A DNA stretch of 64,000 nucleotides. Origin: Thalassotalea sp. Sam97 (lineage in GTDB: Bacteria > Pseudomonadota > Gammaproteobacteria > Enterobacterales > Alteromonadaceae). The translations under genes were made by a program, and so were the position numbers. The DNA is taken from assembly GCF_041379765.1 (NCBI RefSeq), contig NZ_CP166919.1:372001-436000 (forward strand), given 5' to 3'. Shown here in pieces: positions 1-9,115 of the stretch; the stretch's first letter is position 1, and every line of letters starts with the position of its first letter. The notes beneath the pieces are model-generated. The model made no database searches and was not told the origin of the DNA. It worked only from the letters and a program-made list of their open reading frames with translations.

Positions 1-2
1 AA

Positions 3-665
3 GAATCGGCATTAGGTGCAGGTGCGCGTGATGTGTACCTTATCGATGAGCCAATGGCGGCAGCCATTGGTGCTGACTTACCTGTATCGGCAGCAGAAGG
101 TTCAATGGTTGTTGATATTGGTGGTGGTACCACGGAAGTTGGTATCATCTCATTAAATGGCCTAGTTTATTCATCATCTGTGCGTATTGGTGGTGATAAA
201 TTTGATGAAGCTATCATTAACTATGTGCGTCGTAACTTTGGTAGTTTAATTGGTGAAGCGACAGCTGAGCGTATTAAGCAAGAAATTGGTAGTGCCTATC
301 CAGGCGAAGAGCTAATGGAAATCGAAGTTCGTGGTCGTAACCTTGCTGAAGGTGTTCCACGCAGCTTTACCCTTAACTCAAATGAAATTCTTGAAGCGTT
401 ACAAGAGCCTTTATCGGGTATTGTAAGTGCTGTAATGGTAGCATTAGAACAGTGTCCTCCAGAGCTTGCTTCAGATATTTCTGAGCGCGGCATGGTGCTT
501 ACCGGTGGTGGCGCACTACTTAAAGATCTTGATCGTTTACTAGCTGAAGAAACCGGTATTCCGGTAATCGTTGCCGATGATCCATTAACGTGTGTCGCAC
601 GTGGCGGCGGTAAAGCGCTAGAAATGATTGATATGCATGGTGGCGACTTGTTTGCTTACGAGTAA
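3..665 (+). CDS. mreB: Rod shape-determining protein MreB (C-terminal part, 5' end off the window)
   Basis: Actin-like ATPase that polymerises under the inner membrane and positions the lateral wall-synthesis machinery. The reading frame is open from the first base, so the gene starts upstream; about 220 residues are visible, roughly the last two thirds of a protein that is usually about 347 residues. Visible actin-fold motifs are the LIDEPMAAAIGA segment, the phosphate-2 loop DIGGGTTE at about residue 38 of the visible part, and the adenosine-motif segment GGGALLKDLD near the C terminus. It is followed 56 bases later by mreC, the usual order. Identification is secure; only the N terminus is missing. 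Confidence 0.97.
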   Translation, partial: ESALGAGARDVYLIDEPMAAAIGADLPVSAAEGSMVVDIGGGTTEVGIISLNGLVYSSSVRIGGDKFDEAIINYVRRNFGSLIGEATAERIKQEIGSAYPGEELMEIEVRGRNLAEGVPRSFTLNSNEILEALQEPLSGIVSAVMVALEQCPPELASDISERGMVLTGGGALLKDLDRLLAEETGIPVIVADDPLTCVARGGGKALEMIDMHGGDLFAYE

Positions 666-721
666 ACATAGCATCATAGCGATAACTTTATTAGGCAGCA
701 TTAGCTGCCTTTGCGATTTAT

Positions 722-1591
722 ATGAACCCGATTTTTATTGAAGGTTACTCCAGTCATAAACGAATGGTGATGGCACTCGTGCTGTCCCTCGTCTTTATTT
801 ATTGTGATCATAAATTAGCAAGCTTTGAAAGTGCTCGAGCGTTATTGCAGTCATTGGTAAGTCCGTTGCAATATATTGCCGATACGCCTGGTCAAATCAT
901 GGATTTCACTTCAGAAAACCTAGTGACTCGTCGACAGCTGATGGAAGATAACCAACGTTTACAACGCAACGAAGTGTTATTGCGTGAGCGCCTTCTCGAA
1001 CTTGATATTCTCAAGCAAGAAAATCAGCGACTGAGGCAATTATTGCAAGCTCCGGTAAAAGCCAATATTGATAAAATGGTTGCTGAAATCGTCTCGGTAG
1101 ACAGCGATCCATACTCTCATCAGATACTTATCAATCGTGGCGAAATTGATGGAGTTTATGAAGGCCAACCGGTCATTAATGATAAAGGTGTTGTTGGTCA
1201 AGTCTTACATACCGGCCTTAATAGCTCACGTGTCTTATTGTTAACCGACATAACCCATGCTATCCCATTGCGCGTGCATCGAAATGGCTTGCGAGTGATC
1301 GCTAAAGGTACGGGTAGTATCGATGAAATGGACGTTACTCATGTACCCTATGCAAGCGATATAAAGGTTGGTGATTTATTGGTTACCTCTGGCTTAGGAG
1401 GTACTTTCCCTGAAGGCTATCCTGTTGCTATGGTAAGTTATGTTGCTGATAACCCAAATAAAAAATTTGCAAAGATCCGCATAACACCGCTGGTTGATGT
1501 CGATCGTTTACGTTACTTGCTGTTGCTGTGGCCAGCAAATAACCCGTCAACCGCTCCGACACTAGATGGAGATGTTAGTGAAGGCTCGTAA
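722..1591 (+). CDS. mreC: Rod shape-determining protein MreC
   Basis: Bitopic inner-membrane protein that links MreB filaments to the periplasmic PBP2/RodA elongation complex. The 289-residue product has a short cytoplasmic N terminus, one membrane segment at about residues 15-32, a periplasmic coiled coil at about 65-110 rich in leucine, glutamine and arginine, and then the beta-rich MreC domain (GEIDGVYEGQPV, GVVGQV, VTSGLGGTFPEGYPV). It sits between mreB and mreD and overlaps the start of mreD. Length and domain order are normal for the family. Confidence 0.96.
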   Translation: MNPIFIEGYSSHKRMVMALVLSLVFIYCDHKLASFESARALLQSLVSPLQYIADTPGQIMDFTSENLVTRRQLMEDNQRLQRNEVLLRERLLELDILKQENQRLRQLLQAPVKANIDKMVAEIVSVDSDPYSHQILINRGEIDGVYEGQPVINDKGVVGQVLHTGLNSSRVLLLTDITHAIPLRVHRNGLRVIAKGTGSIDEMDVTHVPYASDIKVGDLLVTSGLGGTFPEGYPVAMVSYVADNPNKKFAKIRITPLVDVDRLRYLLLLWPANNPSTAPTLDGDVSEGS

Positions 1592-2060
1592 CAACAACTA
1601 TATCATCGTCATAACGATCGCTGTGTCGTTGATGCTGAGCATCATGCCACTACCTTTAGGGGTGGATGCTTACCGACCAAGCTGGGTGTTAATGGTTCTT
1701 ATTTATTGGTCACTTGCATTGCCTAATCGCGTCAATGTGTTTTATGGCTGGTTGGTTGGCTTATTAGTTGATGCGTTACTGGGTTCAACGCTAGGTGTGA
1801 ATGCCTTCGCTTGTGCCTTAGTGGTGTATGTCAGCGCCAATAATTATCAAAAAATACGTAACTTTTCTATTTGGCAACAGTCGTTTATCGTCGCCTTATT
1901 TATTGCCCTTTATCATTTAATCGTATTTTGGCTGCAACGCTTTTTGTTTGAGGTCGACTTCTCGATAAGTTACCTCAAACCAGTGCTTACATCAGCATTA
2001 CTGTGGTTTATTGTGTTTTTATTGCTGCGTAAAATTCGTCGACAATTTAAGGTGCATTGA
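1566..2060 (+). CDS. mreD: Rod shape-determining protein MreD
   Basis: Small polytopic inner-membrane protein of the Mre elongation complex. The 164-residue product is almost entirely hydrophobic, with about five membrane segments and a basic C-terminal tail (LLRKIRRQFKVH). The most upstream ATG overlaps the end of mreC by 26 bases; an ATG six bases further in is equally possible. The stop codon overlaps the maf start in a TGATG arrangement, which points to translational coupling. The start choice is the only real uncertainty. Confidence 0.92.
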   Translation: MEMLVKARNNNYIIVITIAVSLMLSIMPLPLGVDAYRPSWVLMVLIYWSLALPNRVNVFYGWLVGLLVDALLGSTLGVNAFACALVVYVSANNYQKIRNFSIWQQSFIVALFIALYHLIVFWLQRFLFEVDFSISYLKPVLTSALLWFIVFLLLRKIRRQFKVH

Positions 2061-2647
2061 TGACCGTTTATTTAGCTTCACAGTCACCGCGACGTAAAGA
2101 GTTGCTTGGCTATCTGCTTGATGACTTTCATGTGTCACCAGCTGACATCGATGAATCAGTCGAAGCAGGAGAGAACCCGCAGCAATATGTCATGCGAATG
2201 GCGAAAACTAAGGCCAAAGCAGGGTGGCAAAAACTTGCTGATAAACACAGGAGCAATTGGGTTATAGGCTCTGATACGGTGGTTGTTCATGGCGACAATA
2301 TTTTAGGTAAGCCCAAAGATTACCCTGATAGCTTGCGCATTTTGCGTATGTTATCGGCAACCGAGCACCAAGTGATGACGGCAGTTTGCCTATATAACGG
2401 TGAGCAGCAATTGTTAGAGCTAGTTATTACCGATGTTGAGTTTGCAGCACTAACCGATGCACAAATTTATCATTATTGGCATACTGGTGAGCCACAAGAT
2501 AAAGCGGGCAGTTATGGCATCCAGGGCATTGGTGGCCAATTTGTGAAACGCATCAACGGCAGCTACTCCAACGTGGTGGGCTTGCCGTTATGCGAAATGC
2601 GTAGTTTATTAATGAAAGCTTCAATAAAAATAGCAGGTAGCGAATGA
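2060..2647 (+). CDS. maf: Maf-like nucleoside triphosphate pyrophosphatase (dTTP/UTP type)
   Basis: House-cleaning pyrophosphatase that hydrolyses non-canonical or excess nucleoside triphosphates; the YhdE-type branch next to mreD acts mainly on dTTP and UTP. The N terminus carries the family signature SQSPRRKELL, followed by SDTVV and DKAGSYGIQG, which line the active site. I chose the ATG at 2060 that overlaps the mreD stop as TGATG; a TTG one codon upstream is less likely. The stop overlaps the rng start as ATGA. Family assignment is firm; substrate is inferred from position and similarity to YhdE. Confidence 0.93.
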   Translation: MTVYLASQSPRRKELLGYLLDDFHVSPADIDESVEAGENPQQYVMRMAKTKAKAGWQKLADKHRSNWVIGSDTVVVHGDNILGKPKDYPDSLRILRMLSATEHQVMTAVCLYNGEQQLLELVITDVEFAALTDAQIYHYWHTGEPQDKAGSYGIQGIGGQFVKRINGSYSNVVGLPLCEMRSLLMKASIKIAGSE

Positions 2648-4113
2648 GCGGCGAGTTACTGATCAATGTGACACCAAGTGAAACCCGAGTCGCATTAATT
2701 GAAAACGGCACATTACAAGAAGTGCACATAGAACGTAATGCCAAACGCGGCATTGTCGGTAACATCTATTTGGGTAAAGTGATCCGAGTGTTACCAGGAA
2801 TGCAAGCGGCTTTTGTCGATATCAACCTCGATAAAGCCGCATTTTTGCATGCGTCAGATATTCGTACACGCTTAATCACCAATAATGAAGAAACGGTTAA
2901 CGAGCATGAAGTCGCCGATATCCGCACCTTAGTGCATGAAGGGCAATACTTAATGGTGCAGGTAGTTAAAGATCCCCTTGGAACTAAAGGCGCTCGATTA
3001 ACGACTGATTTAACCATCGCTTCACGTTACTTAGTGATGATGCCTAACTCGTCACATGCTGGCGTTTCACAACGTATTGAAGGCGATAAAGAGCGTGAAC
3101 GATTGCGTAAATTGGTTTTGCCATTTTGCGATGATGATGGTGGCTTTATCGTTCGTACTGCTGCTGAGGGAGCTGGCGATGAAGAGCTCGTTCATGATGC
3201 TGAATTTTTACGCCGAGTATGGCAAAAAGTGCGTGAGCGTAAGCAACGTAAACAAACCAATATGGCGCTCTATCAAGATCTGCATTTGGCCTGTCGCATT
3301 ATTCGCGACTTTGTTGGTGGTGGACTTGAGCGCATTCGCGTCGATTCGCGGCTAACGTACGACCAGCTTGTTGAGTTTACCGAAGAGTTTGTTCCTGAAT
3401 TACGTCAACTGATCGAATATTACCCAGGTGAAAAGCCTATTTTTGATTTGTTTTCGGTAGAGACAGAAATTCAACGCGCGTTACAGCGTAAGGTTGAACT
3501 CAAGTCTGGTGGTTATCTCATTATTGACCAAACGGAAGCGATGACGACCATCGATATCAATACCGGTGCCTTTGTTGGTCATCGTAATCTTGAAGAGACC
3601 ATCTTTAATACCAATATAGAAGAGATTCAAGCTATTGCCCGACAATTACGGTTGCGCAATTTAGGTGGCATTATCATTATCGACTTCATTGATATGGTTA
3701 GTAGTGAACACCGTAAACGGGTGCTGCATTCATTAGAGTTAGCGATGGCCAAAGATAACGTTAAATACAGTATCAGTGGCTTTTCGCAGCTTGGCTTAGT
3801 CGAGATGACCCGTAAACGCACTCGCGAGTCGCTAGAGCACATTTTGTGTGACGAATGCCCGGTGTGTGATGGTCGAGGTCAATTAAAAACCGTAGAAACC
3901 GTTTGCTTTGAAATTTTAAGAGAAATCGTGCGTGTTAATCGCGCCTATGACGCCGATAAGTTTATTGTTTATGCCGCTCCTGCGGTAAGTGAGGCGTTAA
4001 ATGATGATGAAATGCATCACTTGGCAGAGCTGGAAATGTTTATTGGTAAACAAATCAAAGTGAAAACTGAACCTGAATATATTCAAGAGCAGTTTGATGT
4101 GGTGATGATGTAG
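2644..4113 (+). CDS. rng: Ribonuclease G
   Basis: Single-strand-specific, 5'-monophosphate-dependent endoribonuclease of the RNase E/G family; it finishes the 5' end of 16S rRNA and takes part in mRNA decay. The 489-residue length equals that of the E. coli enzyme. An S1 RNA-binding region lies at about 35-130 (GNIYLGKVIRVLPGMQAAFV), the DNase I-like catalytic core follows (TTIDINTGAFVG with the conserved aspartate, then GGIIIIDFIDM with a second), and the zinc-link cysteines appear in CDECPVCDGRGQ. The start overlaps the maf stop by four bases. Confidence 0.97.
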   Translation: MSGELLINVTPSETRVALIENGTLQEVHIERNAKRGIVGNIYLGKVIRVLPGMQAAFVDINLDKAAFLHASDIRTRLITNNEETVNEHEVADIRTLVHEGQYLMVQVVKDPLGTKGARLTTDLTIASRYLVMMPNSSHAGVSQRIEGDKERERLRKLVLPFCDDDGGFIVRTAAEGAGDEELVHDAEFLRRVWQKVRERKQRKQTNMALYQDLHLACRIIRDFVGGGLERIRVDSRLTYDQLVEFTEEFVPELRQLIEYYPGEKPIFDLFSVETEIQRALQRKVELKSGGYLIIDQTEAMTTIDINTGAFVGHRNLEETIFNTNIEEIQAIARQLRLRNLGGIIIIDFIDMVSSEHRKRVLHSLELAMAKDNVKYSISGFSQLGLVEMTRKRTRESLEHILCDECPVCDGRGQLKTVETVCFEILREIVRVNRAYDADKFIVYAAPAVSEALNDDEMHHLAELEMFIGKQIKVKTEPEYIQEQFDVVMM

Positions 4114-7100
4114 TGAAAAGCGTTTGGGCATTTATTAATACCTGGCTAAATAGGCTTTATAAATCTCTGGCGATACTTCTGGTATTGCTTGCGGTATTGA
4201 TTACCTCTGCCCGAGTGTTATTACCTTATGCTGATAACTTTAAGCAAGATATCGAAGCTTATGTAAACCAAGTTTATCGCGGTGATGTTAGCATTGGTGA
4301 ATTATCGGCTGGCTGGCAAGGGTTTGGCCCCACTTTGATAGTTCGCGATGTTGTCTTGTCAGATAGCGAGATGCTGGCGATCACTATCGATGAAGTTGAT
4401 GTTAGCCTTGATGTGTTGTTTAGCGTTAAGAATCGGCAATTAAAAATTAAAGACCTAATGCTGCATGGTGTCGAGGTCAAGATCGATGAAACTCAAACCA
4501 CGACCGGTAGTGAGCAAGGTAATGCCGATATTGATGCGGTCTACGATTTAGTATTCCATAAGTTGAGTCGCTTTTCAGTTGTTGATGCCAATATTCTTCA
4601 CATCAGCAAGCTAAGAGAACGCTCTTTGCGGATCACTAAATTGGCGTGGCACAACGAAGATGAACGTCACCAAGCGATTGGTAAAGTCGATGTGATAGGC
4701 TTTTCAAGTAATGGTGCCAAGCTTATTGTTGATTTACGTGGTGCTAATCGGCATGAGCTGCACGGCGATATATTTGTTCAAGCAACTAATATTGATGTTA
4801 CTGATTGGCTATCATCGGTGTTAGGGGAGTATGCAGAGCAGTTTACTAGCCAGATAAACTTTGACACTTGGATAACCATTGACGCAGGCAAAGTTACCGA
4901 AGCGCATGTTAATTTAGGCGAAAATCATCTCAGCTGGCAGTTTGAAGATGAGCAACAGCAGTTGCTTATCCCCGCTGCCCAATTGAGTATTTACCGTCAA
5001 TCGGCGGGGCATCAATCGGCATTCTCTTTACGTTCATCTGATATTGCTTGGCAATTAAACGAACAAGTATTACGACCTCTTCAGATAACTGGCCTCATCA
5101 ATGATAAGTACAGTGAATGGTATTTTAATGGCGTTGATGTCGGTCAGCTTTGGCCATTATTTTCAATAGCTTCGGCAAATAACCAAGCACTTGCTGATTA
5201 CCTAGCGTTGCAACCATCAGGGCAAATAAATAACGTTCAGGTATATCATGATAATAGTCAATATAAAGCCACACTATTGTTTGAAGGAGTTAGTGTAAAG
5301 CCAGCGGCCGCAATTCCTGGGGTGAGTAATTTATCGGGGCAGTTACTACTGAGCAATAGCCGAGCCGATATTAATTTTTCAGTGCATGACAGTGTCGTTG
5401 ATTTTGCAGGCGACTTTACAAGACCTATTCCTGTTGAGCAATTAGCGGCTAGCGTAAGCTTTAAACACAGTCATAATGATTGGCGCTTACAGGTTGAAAA
5501 TATCAATTTGCAATCGTCCGAGTTAACCTTAACTGGCGACATGCAATATTTACACAATAATGATCGCGATGATTGGCTAAGTATTTTTGCTAACTTGACG
5601 GATGTTGATGTCAGTAAAGTACAGTACTATTTGCCGCTACCTTTGATGAGTGAAGGGCTTGTCAATTACTTAACTAACGCTATCAAAGCAGGTGCTGCTG
5701 AACAAGTCGCGGTGATTGTCAACGGTCCTGCCTCTGGCTTTCCATATAAAGATGGAGATGGTGTTTTTATTGTTGATGCAGATTTAATTGATACCGATTT
5801 TTCATTTGCTAGTTCTTGGCCTGCCATTACCGATGCCAGTCTCAATTTGAACTTCACCGGTAACTCAATGTTGATAACGGCATATGATGGTGATTTATCA
5901 GGCTTAAAAACGGAACAGGTTAAGGTCGCTATTGCCAGCTTAGGGCGAAACTCTGTGCTAACGGTTGATGCGCCAGTAGCTGGTAATGTAGCCGATGTTC
6001 GGCGGTTGATGAATGCCAGCCCGTTACAAACGAGTGTTGGCAAAACGTTAGACTATCTCGATCCATCAGGGGACGTTACTGGCCACTTTAACTTATCCTT
6101 GCCGCTATCTGAGGGCCAGGCAATCGCCAAGGGGCAAGTCAATTTTATCGATAATAAACTCAATTTAGCTGCTCCTAATATGCCTTTTGAGCGAGTATCT
6201 GGTCGTTTATTCTTTGAAAATGATCGTATTGATACGGAAGATTTAACCATGACATGGTTAGGCTTGCCGATGGCGTTGGATGTTACAGGCTCGAGTGGCG
6301 ACAATCATTACCAGCTTGCCATTGACATGGATGGACAGTGGCAGTCACAACATTATCAGCCAATGGTTCCAGATTCATTGCAGTCGTATATCGATGGACA
6401 GTTAGATTGGCAGGGTAAGCTATCGCTGTTTATCCCTCAGCAAGGTAATATTGCCTATGATTTGGCGATTGATTCGTCACTGCAAAACTTAGCATTGCAT
6501 CTACCAGAGCCTTACCGTAAGGCTGAAGGTAATGAGCAATTATTACGAATCAATGCTAAGGGCAACAACACTTTGTCGGAAATAAATGCGCAAATGGGTA
6601 AGCGATTATCGTTTTCTGGTGAGTTAAATCATGACAAGGTAAGTTTTGACCGAGCACAATTGGTGCTGGGTACCGAAGCCATGATGTTGCCCATGAAAGG
6701 GTTCCATATTAATTCAAGCTTGGAACACATTGAGTATTTGCCGTGGCATAAATTTATTTTTGCGATCATTGATGCCTTGCCTAAAAATGGTTTAACCGAG
6801 CAACAGTCGACAGAAGAATACGCATTACTGCAAGCGCCTGAACGAATTCGTGGAAAAATCGATACACTCGATGTGTTTGGTGAGCCAGTTAATCATATTG
6901 ATTTTAATCTATTAAATGAACCTGACTGGTGGCTATTGCAGCTCAATAGTGATGCGTTTCGTGGTCGAGCGCGTTTTTATCATGAATTTTCTGAAAAAGG
7001 GATCGACATTGATGCCGATAAGATCCATTTGTTTGCCAACACCGATCAAAGCGTAAGCAAACAGGCCCAAGAACTATCTAATGCAAACGCTGAGAATAAT

Positions 7101-8258
7101 CCGCATACCGACTCAGACACTCAAATTATTGCCGCTCCGGCAGGTGGCATCGACTTAACATCGATACCTAATCTGCGTGTTTCATGTGACAGCTGTAAAT
7201 TTAGGCAATTTGATTTTGGTAAGGTAAATATTGAAATTGAGCAGGTAAACGATACTCTCGTGCGTTTAAATACCTTTACCGCTGAACGTAACAACCTCGA
7301 TTTAAATCTTACTGGTGCGTGGTCTAAAACCCAAGAAGTTAACGAAACAACAATTACGGGGTCGTTAAATGTCGATGATGTCGAACGAGAGTTTCGAGCC
7401 TTACAATCGACGTCTGGTATGCGTGATAGTGGTTTTGTCGGCAGTTATGATATTCGTTGGCAAGGGGCTCCACATGATTTTAACTTCGCGACCCTAAATG
7501 GCGACGTTAAAGGTCAGCTAGACGATGGTTATTTAGTCGAGGTGAGTGATCAGGGAGCGCGATTGCTGTCACTGCTAAGCTTACAATCGCTTATTCGTAA
7601 GTTAACTTTTGATTTTCGTGATGTGTTTTCGGAAGGTATGTTCTATAACGACTTTGAAGGGGACTTTAACGTTGTTAATGGCGTTGTCTATACAGATAAC
7701 CTGAAAATGGATGGCGTTGCGGGTAATTTAAGTATCAAAGGAAATACTAACTTTAATACTAACCAACTCGATTATAAGTTAGCTTTTGCACCGAAAGTGA
7801 CCGCGAGTTTGCCCGTGTTAGTCTGGTTGATTAACCCAATAGCCGGAGCGGCAGCTTTGGTGGTGAATGAAGCGATTGAAAAAGCTGAGGTTATATCGGT
7901 CATTAACTTTGAGCTTACCGGTGAATTAACTAAGCCTAACTTTAAGGAAGTTGATCGTGAAACCCGTAATGTCAATGTAGGCAAATCCAAACCTGATGCC
8001 AGTGACCTGCCTCAACCAAACGTACCGACAACAAAAGGATTAACCGATGGCCCGCAAGCCACTCTATCAAAGACTAACATCTCCACAGATGTAGAAGCGA
8101 GTGCTGGTGAGCCAAGCGTCGCAGGTAAATCAAGCGTCGCTAATGAATTAGCTGGTAGTGAACCTGACCGCGGTGATCGAAGTAGTATCGAAACATTGCA
8201 GCAAGCAGCATCATTAAAGGCAAAGGTTACTAATCCAAGTTGTGAGGAATGTACCTAA
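4113..8258 (+). CDS. yhdP: YhdP-family AsmA-like envelope lipid transport protein
   Basis: Very large inner-membrane-anchored periplasmic protein of the AsmA/TamB/YhdP group. In E. coli YhdP works with TamB and YdbH to move phospholipids to the outer membrane. The 1381-residue product has one N-terminal membrane helix at about 13-33 and then long beta-rich periplasmic sequence with the DUF3971/AsmA-like C-terminal domain. It begins at a GTG overlapping the rng stop by one base. Odd feature: about 100 low-complexity residues follow the conserved domain, rich in serine, alanine, proline and aspartate and ending in CEECT. That tail explains much of the excess over the 1266-residue E. coli protein. 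Confidence 0.9.
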   Translation: MKSVWAFINTWLNRLYKSLAILLVLLAVLITSARVLLPYADNFKQDIEAYVNQVYRGDVSIGELSAGWQGFGPTLIVRDVVLSDSEMLAITIDEVDVSLDVLFSVKNRQLKIKDLMLHGVEVKIDETQTTTGSEQGNADIDAVYDLVFHKLSRFSVVDANILHISKLRERSLRITKLAWHNEDERHQAIGKVDVIGFSSNGAKLIVDLRGANRHELHGDIFVQATNIDVTDWLSSVLGEYAEQFTSQINFDTWITIDAGKVTEAHVNLGENHLSWQFEDEQQQLLIPAAQLSIYRQSAGHQSAFSLRSSDIAWQLNEQVLRPLQITGLINDKYSEWYFNGVDVGQLWPLFSIASANNQALADYLALQPSGQINNVQVYHDNSQYKATLLFEGVSVKPAAAIPGVSNLSGQLLLSNSRADINFSVHDSVVDFAGDFTRPIPVEQLAASVSFKHSHNDWRLQVENINLQSSELTLTGDMQYLHNNDRDDWLSIFANLTDVDVSKVQYYLPLPLMSEGLVNYLTNAIKAGAAEQVAVIVNGPASGFPYKDGDGVFIVDADLIDTDFSFASSWPAITDASLNLNFTGNSMLITAYDGDLSGLKTEQVKVAIASLGRNSVLTVDAPVAGNVADVRRLMNASPLQTSVGKTLDYLDPSGDVTGHFNLSLPLSEGQAIAKGQVNFIDNKLNLAAPNMPFERVSGRLFFENDRIDTEDLTMTWLGLPMALDVTGSSGDNHYQLAIDMDGQWQSQHYQPMVPDSLQSYIDGQLDWQGKLSLFIPQQGNIAYDLAIDSSLQNLALHLPEPYRKAEGNEQLLRINAKGNNTLSEINAQMGKRLSFSGELNHDKVSFDRAQLVLGTEAMMLPMKGFHINSSLEHIEYLPWHKFIFAIIDALPKNGLTEQQSTEEYALLQAPERIRGKIDTLDVFGEPVNHIDFNLLNEPDWWLLQLNSDAFRGRARFYHEFSEKGIDIDADKIHLFANTDQSVSKQAQELSNANAENNPHTDSDTQIIAAPAGGIDLTSIPNLRVSCDSCKFRQFDFGKVNIEIEQVNDTLVRLNTFTAERNNLDLNLTGAWSKTQEVNETTITGSLNVDDVEREFRALQSTSGMRDSGFVGSYDIRWQGAPHDFNFATLNGDVKGQLDDGYLVEVSDQGARLLSLLSLQSLIRKLTFDFRDVFSEGMFYNDFEGDFNVVNGVVYTDNLKMDGVAGNLSIKGNTNFNTNQLDYKLAFAPKVTASLPVLVWLINPIAGAAALVVNEAIEKAEVISVINFELTGELTKPNFKEVDRETRNVNVGKSKPDASDLPQPNVPTTKGLTDGPQATLSKTNISTDVEASAGEPSVAGKSSVANELAGSEPDRGDRSSIETLQQAASLKAKVTNPSCEECT

Positions 8259-9101
8259 ATGCTAACCGTTACAGCACTGCAAATGACATCGGTTGCCGAT
8301 ATCGATAAAAATTTACAGTTTATTGACCAGCAACTTTCCTCATTAACGCCGAGCAGCGAGCATTTAGTGGTGTTGCCAGAGTGTTGTTTGTTTTTTGGCG
8401 GTAGTGATAAACAACAGTTAGCTATCGCTGAACCACTTGGGCACGGTTATATGCAGCAACAATTAAGTCAATTAGCGATAAAGCATAATGTCTATTTATT
8501 GGCAGGCAGTGTACCTATTTGCCATTCCGCTGAAAAGTTTACTGCCAGCAGCTTATTATTTTCACCGATGGGAACATTAATTGCCGATTATCAGAAATTA
8601 CACTTATTTGATGTTAATGTCAGCGATAACCAAGGCCAATATCGAGAGTCGAATTATACTCAGTCAGGTGATAAGTTAATGACGGTGGCGCTGCCGAGTG
8701 CCAATGTAGGTTTGAGTATCTGTTATGACCTACGCTTTGCTGGCTTGTTTGCTGCGTTACGCGATCAAGGTGCAGAGCTTATCTGCGTTCCTAGCGCCTT
8801 CACTTATGTTACCGGTAAAGCTCATTGGCAGGCGCTGCTGCGAGCAAGAGCGATAGAAAACCAAGTTTATATCGTTGCAGCTGGTCAAGTTGGTACACAC
8901 GAAAATGGTCGACAAACCTTTGGTCATTCAATGATTATCGACCCTTGGGGGGAGATAATTGCCAGTATCGACCAGGGACATGGTATGATCACTGCTAATA
9001 TTGACCGTGAGAAAATTTTTGAGGTGCGCAATCAGATCCCTGTCGCCACCCATAATCGTTTTATCACTACTCTTGGCCAAACACCGCCAAAGAGTAGCTA
9101 A
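8259..9101 (+). CDS. Carbon-nitrogen hydrolase, probable deaminated glutathione amidase (Nit1 type)
   Basis: Nitrilase-superfamily amidase. The Glu-Lys-Cys catalytic triad is visible in VLPECC (about residue 45), YQKLHLFDV (about 112) and LSICYDLRF (about 155). The stretch YDLRFAGLFAALRDQGAEL, followed by PSAFTYVTGKAHW and LLRARAIENQVYIVAA, resembles Nit1/YbeM, which removes deaminated glutathione made by transaminase side reactions. The gene starts right after the yhdP stop and ends 14 bases before the tldD start, so it is cotranscribed with them. The superfamily is certain; the exact substrate is inferred from sequence resemblance. Confidence 0.82.
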   Translation: MLTVTALQMTSVADIDKNLQFIDQQLSSLTPSSEHLVVLPECCLFFGGSDKQQLAIAEPLGHGYMQQQLSQLAIKHNVYLLAGSVPICHSAEKFTASSLLFSPMGTLIADYQKLHLFDVNVSDNQGQYRESNYTQSGDKLMTVALPSANVGLSICYDLRFAGLFAALRDQGAELICVPSAFTYVTGKAHWQALLRARAIENQVYIVAAGQVGTHENGRQTFGHSMIIDPWGEIIASIDQGHGMITANIDREKIFEVRNQIPVATHNRFITTLGQTPPKSS

Positions 9102-9115
9102 CCGTGGAAAGAATG

